From Eunapius fragilis (Eukaryota > Porifera > Demospongiae > Spongillida > Spongillidae), in assembly GCA_963681505.1 (NCBI GenBank), contig OY811975.1:10820751-10884750 (forward strand): a DNA stretch of 64,000 bases, in the 5' to 3' direction. A program made the translations under genes and the position numbers. Shown here one piece after another: positions 21,344 to 31,619 of this stretch (positions within the stretch are counted from its first letter, which is position 1; every line of letters starts with the position of its first letter). The notes below the pieces were generated by a model. The model worked only from the letters and a program-made list of their open reading frames with translations, did no database searches and had not been told where the DNA came from.

Positions 21344-24300
21344 GCGCCGTATTTGCAAATTTTTCAGTACAAATGTTGACCATGGAGCGAATCACGTTCA
21401 TCAACTGTGGTCTACAACTTGTATCAATCGAAAGTACTTTAATCGTGAACTGCACATTTCAGGACAGTACAAGTGGAACTATATTGTCAATTAAAAATGC
21501 ACTTATCAAAACTCTTTTGGATGCTGCGATATTGTATGGATCAACAGGTAATGTTAGTATCACAGGGTGCACATTTCAGAACAACGGTGATGGTAGTGCT
21601 GTGGAGTTGTATGGATCAACAGGTAATGTTAGTATCACAGGGTGCACATTTCAGAACAACAGTGCTGGTGGTGATGGTGGTGCTGTGATATTGCATGTGT
21701 CAACAGGCGATGTTAGTATCACAGACTCGACATTTCAGAACAACAGTGCTAGTTTTGGTGGTGCTGTGAGCTTGTATGGATCAACAGGCGATGTTAGTAT
21801 CACAGGGTGCACATTTCAGAACAACAGTGCTGGTGGTTATGGTGGTGCTGTGATGTTGTATGGATTAATAGGTAATGTTAGTATCACAGGGTGCACATTT
21901 AAGAGCAACAGTGCTGGGGGTTATGGTGGTGCTGTGATGTTCTATGTATCAACAGTCGATGTTACTATCACAGGGTGCACATTTAAGAGCAACAGTGCTG
22001 GTGGTGATGGTGGTGCTGTGGAGTTGTATGGATCAACAGGCGATGTTAGTATCACAGACTCGACATTTCAGAACAACAGTGCTAGTTTTGGTGGTGCTGT
22101 GATGTTGTATGGATCAACAGGCGATGTTAGTATCACAGGGTGCAGATTTCAGAGCAACAGTGCTGGTGATGGTGGTGCTGTGAGGTTGGATGGACGAATA
22201 ACCAATGTTACAATAACTGACTGCACATTCTATATGAACAGAGGATATGCAGGAGGAGCCATTTACATTGAATGGTTTTATAATCAGTTACATATTGAAG
22301 GGATTCTATATATTATGTTTAGAAATGTATCAATTACTAACAACATTGCAGAAGCAGGTGCAGCAATCTATGCAGTTGATTCATATGCAGGGATTAAAAA
22401 ACTCACCCTCCAGGATGTGGTTGTAAAAGATAACCATTGCTCTTCTGGTACATGTGCAGGAGCCATTTACTTTAAAGGAGTGAAGTTGGACATCTTTGGC
22501 AATCCCACCACAGGGAGTCATTTCTCATATAACTCTCCCCAAGGTGCAATACAAGGAGAAGGTGGTATCTTGACACTGCATGGTTACGTCACATTTGACC
22601 ATAACACAGGAGTTAATGGAGGGGCCATAAGTCTGTATAACAATGTTCCATTGTACTTCTATAGCAATAGTACAGTGCACTTTTCCAACAATACAGCAAC
22701 TGGATATGGTGGTGCTATATACAGTAATGGGAAACAGAATGAGTACAATACGCAGTATTCTCTGAGTTGTATTCTACGCCTCCATTATTCAATCAGTGCT
22801 TCCTTAATAACCTTCATTCATAACCATGCACTGCAAGGTGGTCATGCTGTTTATGCCAGGCCTATCTATAAATGTGGTGGTTCCTTTTCTGAAGCTTCTT
22901 CACACCTCTTACTTCCCATTGACTTGATGAGTTTTTTCAACATTACTCCATTACCAGGAGACATCAATGATGCCCAAGTACTCTCCTTTCCAGAAAATGT
23001 GAACTATTGTGGCTGCAGTGATCCTAATTTGTGCAATAGCATAAGTCCATATCTTACCACATATCCTGGTAGGACTGTAAAACTTAAAATTACCTCAGTG
23101 GATGTAAGAAATAACCCATCACCTACTGTGGTTTACACACAAGTTGATACAGATGGTATTAACTCAGATAACATTATGCTTGGACCTCGACAGAAGTTTC
23201 AGTGGATAGGAACAGTATGTGGTCAAATAGAGTACCAAATATATGGACCAGAAAATGCTTCACTCAAATTGCTTCTTTCCAATAATCCTAATGGTTCCCC
23301 AACAGTTATTAATGTGAAGCTGTTACCATGTGAACCAGGGTTTGTATTCATTACCAACTCTTCTATCAGCATGATGAGGTGTGACTGTTCTCCTTTCCTG
23401 ACATCATTAGGAGTGATCTGTGATACATCAGATGGTGTGACCAGAAATAAAGCTAACTGGATTGGTGTGTACAATAACACTCTTCCAGCTCTGGCTCAAA
23501 CCTGTCCTTTGGACTACTGCAATAGTACCATCAAGAAGCTGTCTCTAGCAAGGCCTGGGTACCTGTGCAATGGAGGGCGCACAGGCATTATATGTGGTCG
23601 TTGGCAACCTCAGTGTGATCTTTGGTTCTTCCAAGTGCCAGGAGTGCTCAGATATGTGGCTGACCACACTTGTAATGTTTGCAGTGTTGGGTGTCTTCCT
23701 GGTAGCAGCACTGTTCTTCCTCAACCTCACCATCACACAGGGCACACTCTATGGGCTCATCTTCTATGCCAACATTATCCAAGTCAATACTTCTATATTC
23801 TTCAACCAGACCATTTTTAATCCATTGCAGGTGATTGTGTCCTTGGTGAACCTTGACCTTGGGCTCCCTATGTGTTTTTACAATGGCATGGATGATGCTG
23901 ACAAGGCTGGCCTTCAGTTTGTGTTCCCAGCCTACCTCCTCATCCTCGGCAACCATTCTGGTCTGCCACTACTGTCTTCAAAGATCTCCCACTACCTCCA
24001 CCAGTTTCTTTCTTTCTAGGCTTTCCACTATCATTGGAGAAAGAGCAGTTGGTGTTCTATCTACTCTCATCTACTTGTCATATTCCAAATTGTTGAGAAC
24101 TGTCATTGATATCCTCACATATTCCACAGTTCACCTACCCAGTGGTGACATGTATGTCTGGTTCTATGATGGAAATGTGAAATACCTACATGGGAAGCAT
24201 GCTGCTTTGTTTGTGGTTGCTATGGCAACATGTACCCTGTTCCTCCTTCCATACACAATTGCCCTGACTTTCATTCCAATCATTGAACAGCATAGTGAAC

Positions 24301-24953
24301 ACAACAGACTGTTCAACTATCTCCACAAGAAAGCCAACCAGATCAAACCGATGAATGATGCCCACTATGCTCCCTATAAGGGGGAGTGGCGATGGTGGCT
24401 GGGAGCAAGGCTTTGGCTTCTAGTTGTCATGTACAGTTTAAATCCAGTGTATAGTTCTGACAAGCCAACTCTGCTTCTCACTATCCAAGGTACTATGGTG
24501 ATGTTGTTCACAATAGCACAGGCAAGTATAAAGCCATTTGGACAGTCACATCAAAAGACACATCAAAGCAACAGACGTACCAACTTCTACAATCAGTTGT
24601 ACAATAACATTGACATGTTTTACCTTCTCAACTATACTGCACTGGCTATGTCAATGTTACACTTTCTAGACCAGAGTTCAGACCAAACACAAAGTGTCAA
24701 GGTAACTGTTGGTGTTTTGGTGGGTCTGTTTGTAGTGATGTTGATGGTCACTGTCTTGTACCATCTCACTGTGGCCATCCTCAAGACTTGCAAGATGTAT
24801 AACAGAACCAGGGAGAAGTTCAATGGATTATTTGAAAAGAAACAATATGACCCAAAGGTTTTGATAGAGCTGGATGATCCCACCAACAGTACTGTTGGTA
24901 CCACAACTGTGTCAGTCAAATGTGGACTAAGAGAACCATTGAGTGATGATTAA
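21340..24953 (+). pseudogene. Beta-helix/multi-pass membrane protein, copy A (5'-truncated, two frameshifts)
   Basis: Homologous to copy D from its ESK-x-SAVF segment onward. It has nine repeats of about 24-28 residues with consensus GSTGDVSITGCTFQNNSA plus GGAV, like chlamydial Pmp (FxxN, GGAI) repeats that fold as a right-handed beta-helix. A Cys-rich linker (GYLCNGGRTGIICG) and a multi-helix membrane region follow. The signal-peptide exon region is absent; integrase-like sequence lies in its place. Two 5-bp deletions break the frame, at 23602/23603 and 23947/23948, where B and D read gccat or accat before ggcaacc. The remaining parts stay open to the TAA at 24951-24953 and end LREPLSDD. 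In an intact member the product would be a cell-surface protein with a large extracellular beta-helix; ligand and function are unknown to me. Confidence 0.85.
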
Positions 24954-25740
24954 AGCATTTGCCAATGTTGAGTTTTCAGTCTTTTAAGGATGGTCTGCTG
25001 AAGCATGCTAACATAGTAGTGATGATGAAAGTGTAACGCTATTATTTGTTTAGTATATTTATTGTAGTAAGTTGCTGTAAATATTTGTGATCCTGAAATT
25101 GAAAGTTGGGTGTAATTAAATACCTGATGCAAGAGAATATGCTGATATAAATATATTTTTAAAACAACAACGCTTATTGAATCACATAATTTCACAGGCA
25201 GTAGTGATGGTGTGGATAGATGTTATCATGCAGGAAATATTAATGACATGACCACCCAAGATAGACATAGGAGGTGTGGTGCTTTAATGGATGCTGAGCT
25301 ACTTTATAGGCTCCCTCCACAACTTTTCTCTCCTCCCTCCCCTCCCCCTCTACTCTCTACTCTCACCTTTCTCCCCTCTCCTCCATCTCCCGTTGTCCTT
25401 ATGGAAGGAATTGCAATAATTGTATCAATATTGCCCATAGTATAGAGATCATTTTCCCACTCTCATTCACTTACTCCCTCCTCACTTCCTTCTATCTTCC
25501 CCTATCTCTCTTCTCCTCCCTCTCCTCCCCTCTCCATCTCCTCTCTCCTTCTCTCTACATCCCCTTGCTCTGTAGTTCCCAATGATTATGACCAAGTATG
25601 TCAATGACCTTGAAGCTCCTGTCCCAGATGATGTACTGAAGGAGATAGAGGGATGACAGAAGACCACAGTGGTTATATTAGGTGGATGGTTTACTTTCTC
25701 CACATGTACCCTGTCATACTTCCCACCACCTCAGTGGATG
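24954..25740. repeat. Duplicated 3' flank, type 1 (copy A)
   Basis: 24960-25150 matches the flanks after copies C (46586-46800) and E (58238-58457). 25208-25560 matches 47018-47370 and 62910-63100, including gaggtgtggtg, ctccctccacaacttttctc and the long CT-rich tract ending ccccttgctctgtag. After that tract, 25574-25660 reads like an exon (FPMIMTKYVNDLEAPVPDD..) behind a good acceptor; the block 1 counterpart at 47368 does not keep it open. Confidence 0.75.
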
Positions 25741-26942
25741 CTCATTTTCAGGAGATCACCCTGCATCCAAATTTGAAAGCAATCTTCTTCACAAAGATAT
25801 AATTATTTGTAAGTTGCATTGTTGTATCACTAACTTGGAGAGGTAATTTTGCATTTTAATTTAAATTTTGTGATAATGCTTCATATTTGCTAATTGATAT
25901 ATATATTGATGTTTTGCACCAATTATAATGGGGACATGATTATCTGGGTCTTGTGATGATAGGAACCATTCATCTGGATACTCAATAACTGAAAAAAGCA
26001 AAGTGTGTGGAGTCATGTTTCTGAGATGCCGTTAACCCACCTAGTAAGACTGAACAAACTTCACATGATATCCACATCCCTGTGGACCTTCCACTGTGCT
26101 ACAAGTTGGATATACGATAGTGTATACTCTGCGTATATGCTAAATATACATATGAATATACACATGCTATACGCAAAGAATACGCATTGGTATATTTTGC
26201 GGATAGAACCAGAATCTCATGTCGTATATTTTGCGTATACTCGATACTATCACGTGCGCTTAATATGGGTTTGTTAACATATGTCTCCGTGCACCATGTC
26301 CGCTTCCGTACTCAGCACATATTTGGAAACATCTCCGAATCTGTTCACTGTATACTAGCTTGTTTCTATTTGTGTACTCATGATCAAATTTATAATAAAA
26401 TTATCAATACAATCGATAAAAGAAAACATAAAATGCGTTATAACGTTCAAGCTTTCTCTCGAATCATCCAGGGTTGTGCAGTTGGTGGACTGGATGCGTC
26501 TAAGAGCGGTCCTTCAACTCTCTGCTTCTATGGATGGAGCCTCGAGTTGCTGGTTCCTTTTATTCGTTCATCCAAGTCATCAATCAAGTCATTTAGAGTG
26601 TCAGAACGTCACAACGGACGGCGACGTTGTAGAGTTTGAGCGTTCTGGTCGTCGCTCTCCTCTTCTGACATCATTGTAGGCTTGATGTCCCCCATAACTG
26701 CTTCTCTTCTTCTATCAGCATTTGGCACCCTTTCTCCCACAACTACGCCACAATAGCCTTTCTTCTGTCTGCATAACAAACCTTTTTACCAAATGCTACA
26801 GCAGGAAAAGAGCATAACAAGACATAGGTAGGACGTACGCTGTTGAGCTTAATAGCCTTCAATTACCCTGAGTTCGCTTGTACCACCTAGTAAAAGGAGG
26901 ATATGGTGGTAGGGTGAATAAATATGATTATGAAGGCTCTAC
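25741..26942. other. No firm gene
   Basis: 26100-26260 repeats cgtata/tatacgc words similar to 3660-3770. Frames at 26430-26680 look open by chance. The 3' end of the minus-strand spliced unit below may extend here (possible exon near 26860-26895 after a ccttttactag acceptor). Confidence 0.4.
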
Positions 26943-27440
26943 CTTTAACTGTAGCGACAATAGCGTGAAGGTCTTCATCGAACTCTGCCGCGATACATGG
27001 TCGTGATTGCGTTAGAAAATAGCGCACAATCGCTTACCTTTCATCAAGCCGAACTGAAGTGCTGATCTTCCTTCTGACTGCTAGAATTCTGAAATATGCC
27101 TTACCTATATTTCAGTGGGGCTTCCACCATATCCTTGCGATGCAATGTAGCTTCATCGATGTGTCTTAGTATATCAGCGACGACTTGCTATTCCATGGCC
27201 AGTGAACTTACCTGAAATCCAAGTCCGCGGACGCTGCGCTGTCCTGGCAATTTGCCGGGTGAGGCATCGTCAAAATGTCTTGGCATAAACAAAATGGTTT
27301 ACGAACTATGAACATCTCTATATACTTTTGGACTAACCTGACGTCCGTCATCCAGTTCTTTCTGGTGTGCTGGCAGCTGCCTGATATCCCTGCGACCTCG
27401 ATCGCCCACTCCGCCGCGCCGCGTGGTAGTTTGGCGCCAA
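26943..27440 (-). CDS. Spliced transcription unit with micro-exons, coding status uncertain
   Basis: On the minus strand a ladder of exon-like segments with strong donors is visible: one ending at 27338 (GACGTCAG|gttagt), 27278-27212 (ATTTCAG|gtaagt), 27164-27105 (AAATATAG|gtaagg), 27077-27038 (GATGAAAG|gtaagc) and 26984-26943 (GTTAAAG|gtagag), each preceded by an AG acceptor. Lengths are 67, 60, 40 and 42 nt. Exons 27278 and 27164 join in an open frame containing an ATG in ttgacgATGcc and then HIDEATLHRKDMVEAPLKY. Beyond that the simplest splice pattern meets a stop in the 40-nt exon, so either acceptors shift or the RNA is non-coding. I recognise no family. Confidence 0.45.
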
Positions 27441-28732
27441 ATTACTAGTACACTTGTAATTAATTTAATAAGTTTATAAACGTAGTCTACATGTATGACA
27501 AATGTCGTTTCAAACTTTCAATTCACTATCTATGGTATTACGTATGTGTGGGGCTTGTGAAGTGCACTAATATTCACGGTAATCCACTTCTGAAGAAACG
27601 CGTAGCTGGGTTTGCTAGACTATTTTGTAGTATGAGATTAGCATGCATCGTGCTATTTGTGTTCTGATTGGTAAGACGCTCGGTAGCCGGTTGAAGGGTA
27701 TTCCAGTGTCACGTAACCACAATGAGCAGCTCAGCTTTCCCATGATGATATATGTATATAATCTATGGCACAAGGTGGGGGGCGTGGCATTATAACAAAT
27801 ACAGCCGTCTATATAAGTTCGATCAGATGCATAGCTCCTCAAAATGCTTTCTATGCACCGTCACATGGTCTAGAGCCACAAGTGTATGTTGTATGCATCT
27901 ATACTTGTACATGATCAGCCGCTAATAGGTGTTAATCATGCACTGAACAAAACATTAATGTGCATGCATTGCATATTATTACTATTAATATTGTTATTTT
28001 ATGTTTATGAGTCTTACAACTGCATCATATAGGATGCAAACCTTGAGGTGTTGTTCTAACTGTGCCGGCATTAATTCATAATTCGATACATGCGAAATGA
28101 ATGCACGCGCGTTCTTAATTTTTATACATGATTCAATCCGATATGTGCTATGTGAGAGAGCTGTGATAATCATGACCCAAGTAGAAAGTCATTCAGAACT
28201 GCTGCTTCTATGTTTATGCATACTTATCACATGGTATACGCATTGAAACATGCTTTGTTGGGATATTAAACAGGCATTCAGGTGTTAATCCTGGGTACCC
28301 GATCGCGAGCCCCTTTTCCTTTTGCATGTGATGATCATGACCCATGTAGAAAGCCATTCTGAACTGTTTCCCCTATGTTTACACATACCTATTACATGGT
28401 ATAGCCATTGAAACATGATTGGTTGGGATGTTAATATTTATAATTGATGTTCCATTAACTCTCATTTTGGTCTTTCTCGGGGACTGTAGGTTTATACTGA
28501 GGTGTTCACATCTTTATATTAGGCTGTTCTAAGTGTTGAAGGTCGTAACAATCTCATTGTAATGTCCATGAACCATGTGATGGTAATGACCACGATACTA
28601 AAGTTACACATGTGTTAATCAATATGTACATATATACACGCATGTGCTGATGTACAATGATGATGGTCTGGTGTCAATAGTGGTGTGATGTCAAAGCTTC
28701 CTTGCCCTTTAAAGTAGCCAGCCATGATGTCC
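27441..28732. other. AT-rich spacer with one tandem duplication
   Basis: A segment of about 120 bp at 28165-28285 (atcatgacccaagtagaaag, tatgtttatgcatac, ttgaaacatg, ttgggatatta) is repeated at 28330-28440 with about 15% visible differences. Nothing coding is supported. Confidence 0.5.
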
Positions 28733-30156
28733 TGAATTGAGACAGAATTTAGGGCTCAATTCCACATTTGAACAGAAACACTATGACTCACGTGGCGGTA
28801 ACGCCCACTTCCGGTCACAGGCTCATCTTGGGGATGGGTCACTCTCTTCACCCTGCAATGTGGACTGTCGTGGTGACATGCTGCTCTGAATTGTGACAGA
28901 ATTTAGAGCTCAATTTCACATTTTAACAGAGACACTATGACTCACGTGGCGGTAACGCCCACTTCCGGTCACAGGCTCATCTTGGGGATGGGTCACTCTC
29001 TTCACCCTGCAATGTGGACTGTCGTGGTGACATGCTGCTCTGAATTGTGACAGAATTTAGAGCTCAATTTCACATTTTAACAGAGACACTATGACTCACG
29101 TGGCGGTAACGCCCACTTCCGGTCACAGGCTCATCTTGGGGGTGGGTCACTCTCTGCACCCTGCAATGTGGACTGTCGTGGTGACATGCTCCTCTGAATT
29201 GTGACAGAATTTAGAGCTCAATTTCACATTTTAACAGAGACACTATGACTCACGTGGCCGTAACGCCCACTTCCGGTCACAGGCTCATCTTGGGGATGGG
29301 TCACTCTCTTCACCCTGCAATGTGGACTGTCGTGGTGACATGCTGCTCTGAATTGTGACAGAATTTAGAGCTCAATTTCACATTTTAACAGAGACACTAT
29401 GACTCACGTGGCGGTAACGCCCACTTCCGGTCACAGGCTCATCTTGGGGATGGGTCACTCTCTTCACCCTGCAATGTGGACTGTCGTGGTGACATGCTGC
29501 TCTGAATTGTGACAGAATTTAGAGCTCAATTTCACATTTTAACAGAGACACTATGACTCACGTGGCGGTAACGCCCACTTCCGGTCACAGGCTCATCTTG
29601 GGGGTGGGTCACTCTCTGCACCCTGCAATGTGGACTGTCGTGGTGAGATGCTGCTCTGAATTGTGACAGAATTTAGAGCTCAATTTCACATTTTAACAGA
29701 TACACTATGACTCACGTGGCGGTAACGCCCACTTCCGGTCACAGGCTCATCTTGGGGGTGGGTCACTCTCTACACCCTGCAATGTGGACTGTCGTGGTGA
29801 CATGCTGCTCTGAATTGTGACAGAATTTAGAGCTCAATTTCACATTTTAACAGAGACACTATGACTCACGTGGCGGTAACGCCCACTTCCGGTCACAGGC
29901 TCATCTTGGGGGTGGGTCACTCTCTGCACCCTGCAATGTGGACTGTCGTGGTGAGATGCTGCTCTGAATTGTGACAGAATTTAGAGCTCAATTTCACATT
30001 TTAACAGAGACACTATGACTCACGTGGCGGTAACGCCCACTTCCGGTCACAGGCTCATCATGGGGGTGGGTCACTCTCTTCACCCTGCAATGTGGACTGT
30101 CGTGGTGACATGCTGCTCTGAATTGTGACAGAATTTAGAGCTCAATTTCACATTTT
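28733..30156 (+). repeat. 154-bp tandem satellite, about nine copies
   Basis: Exact 154-bp period (ctatga of successive units at 28781, 28935, 29089). Units are nearly identical; differences are few (ggggatggg/gggggtggg, cttcaccc/ctgcaccc, gacatg/gagatg). Each unit contains atgactcacgtggcggtaac and cgcccacttccggtcacagg. That places an AP-1-type TGACTCA, an overlapping E-box CACGTG and an ETS-type ACTTCCGGT within 35 bp. The first unit is the most diverged. No open frame is conserved across units. Confidence 0.95.
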
Positions 30157-30339
30157 GAATGTGAACGTGAAGCAAACCACTCATGCCCATCATTCACTTG
30201 ACCCCTACCATTGTGGTGGGAGCTTAAACAGCAAACCTTGCATCACATACACTTGAATGTGCAGACATGAAAGTTTGTCATTAGAAGCAAACCACTCACC
30301 TGAGATAGCTATACCCATCAGTGTCACCATCAGACAGTC
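30157..30339. other. Short spacer, no gene
   Basis: Contains the word agcaaaccactca twice; no other feature. Confidence 0.4.
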
Positions 30340-30980
30340 ACATCCCCCCCCCCCCCCCAGCGGACCCCAAAAAGGGGGGCGCCAAAACGGCAACAGGGCA
30401 CAAAATAACCTACCAGCGCAATTTCAGACCTCTCTGACTGGTGGGGGCACCATACAAGAGTTGTACCCACCCACCCACCCCCCCACCCCCGGATAATTAA
30501 TGCCCAGACCTCCACTGGGGTTCAGAAGTGGTGGTGGTCAGGTAAAACCATAGCACAAGTTGTTCCCAATGTGCAACTGTGTGAGGTGGTGGAAACTACT
30601 TGGTTGGCCTCATCAGTACAAAGTGTGGGCTGCATAACTGTGTGAATGTGTGCGTGTGTGTGTGTGTGTATGGTGTGTGTGCATGTGTGTGTGTGGTGTA
30701 CATGTATGTGTGTGTGTGTGTGGTGTACATGTGTGTGTGTGTGTGTGTGTGTGTGGTATGGAATCCCAGGGAGTCAGTACTCAGGCCATGCAGCATTGAT
30801 TTCTGCGAAACCAGTACATATATGTGTGGGAGGATGTAGTAGTTTATCCAATCAAGCTGAGAGATAATACATATAACATCTGGTTCAATGAACTACATCA
30901 TAACTGGTTACATGTCTACGTACTAGAATCCTTTACAATACTATATCTGCAAGTCATCTATATAGAACTGAAGGTGACCT
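30340..30980 (+). repeat. Duplicated upstream region of block 1 (promoter side of copy B)
   Basis: Aligns with 48340-48990: poly-C, agcggacccc, ggataattaatgcc, actggggttcagaagt, cctcatcagtacaaagtgtg, a TG microsatellite (30645-30755), ggaatcccagggagtcag, tttatccaatcaa and gagataatacata. The order and copy D location show it is the 5' flank of the membrane-protein gene. A CCAAT (30847-30851) and an AT-rich catataac 20 bp later are conserved in both copies. Confidence 0.85.
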
Positions 30981-31149
30981 AAGGGGGCTTGTCCAAACTA
31001 TGTTTGGAAAAATTAGCGTCATTGTGACGTTAACATATTAACCCCCCCCCCAGATCTTTCAACTTATGAAAAAATTTATGAGGGTGATCGGGAGTGGGGG
31101 GACATGTCTTCATGGGTTTATATTCAAATTGTACAATGGTAGCCTTTTA

Positions 31150-31460
31150 CTATCTGTGAGTCCGTGATGCTTGCATGTAGCATGGGCCAATATGATCAGC
31201 AAGGCACAGTGCAGCATTACAATGGGCAATCATTACCGTGTTTCTAATCTCAGCAGCTGTCACTTGGTCATGTATGGGGTCTGATGCAGATCTAAAACTT
31301 AATTTAAACTGACCTTTTGCAAACAAAATTTTCTGTTTGTGAATATTCCCTTCAGCGTGTCTTTGCATATCAAGTGCACCTTGATGTTTAATGGATTCAT
31401 CCTTTTGGCAAACTGTGCAAAAATAAAGGCTGTCAGAATGGCTCGAGGGCTTTACAAATC
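31150..31460 (-). pseudogene. hAT-like protein N-terminal part, interrupted by the LTR element
   Basis: Minus-strand frame with a zinc-finger-like segment, YFCTVCQKDESIKHQGALDM then QRHAEGNIHKQK, followed by VTAAEIRNTVMIAHC and ADHIGP. This resembles the N-terminal finger and leader of an uncharacterised hAT-like family in which C-x2-C and H-x4-H surround a KGxxxxxRH stretch. Matching upstream sequence continues on the far side of the LTR element (about 37704-37860, minus), with a K-R-rich segment and a stop codon. It ends before any catalytic domain. It is broken by both the insertion and stops. Confidence 0.55.
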
Positions 31461-31465
31461 GTACT
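31461..31465. repeat. Target-site duplication GTACT, left
   Basis: GTACT directly before the 3' LTR is identical to GTACT at 37699-37703 after the 5' LTR. A 5-bp duplication is typical for Ty3/gypsy integrases. Confidence 0.9.
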
Positions 31466-31593
31466 TGTAAGGAAACGAAGCCGCGAACCAACGACCCACC
31501 GTACACAATATCTAGAACACGCCACAAGATTCCAATTAAAGCACCACGCATGCGCTAGTCAATCAATACCAAAATTACACTATTGTTCTAACA
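31466..31593 (-). repeat. 3' LTR (128 bp, intact)
   Basis: TG...CA ends. It carries the uninterrupted ccaacgacccaccgtaca that is split in the other LTR. Short for a gypsy LTR. Confidence 0.93.
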
Positions 31594-31618
31594 TTTGTTC
31601 CCCCTTTTTTTTTTTTCA
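31594..31618 (-). other. Polypurine tract
   Basis: On the coding strand a run of A residues followed by GGGGGAACAAA directly abuts the 3' LTR, the expected primer for plus-strand DNA synthesis. Confidence 0.8.
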
Positions 31619-31619
31619 G

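Noticed and set aside
23853..24953. Independent gene starting at 23853
   Set aside because: It is the C-terminal part of copy A displaced into another frame by two 5-bp deletions.
28733..30156. CRISPR-like or protein-coding repeat interpretation of the 154-bp array
   Set aside because: Units are directly adjacent near-identical copies without unique spacers, the host is eukaryotic, and no frame is conserved.
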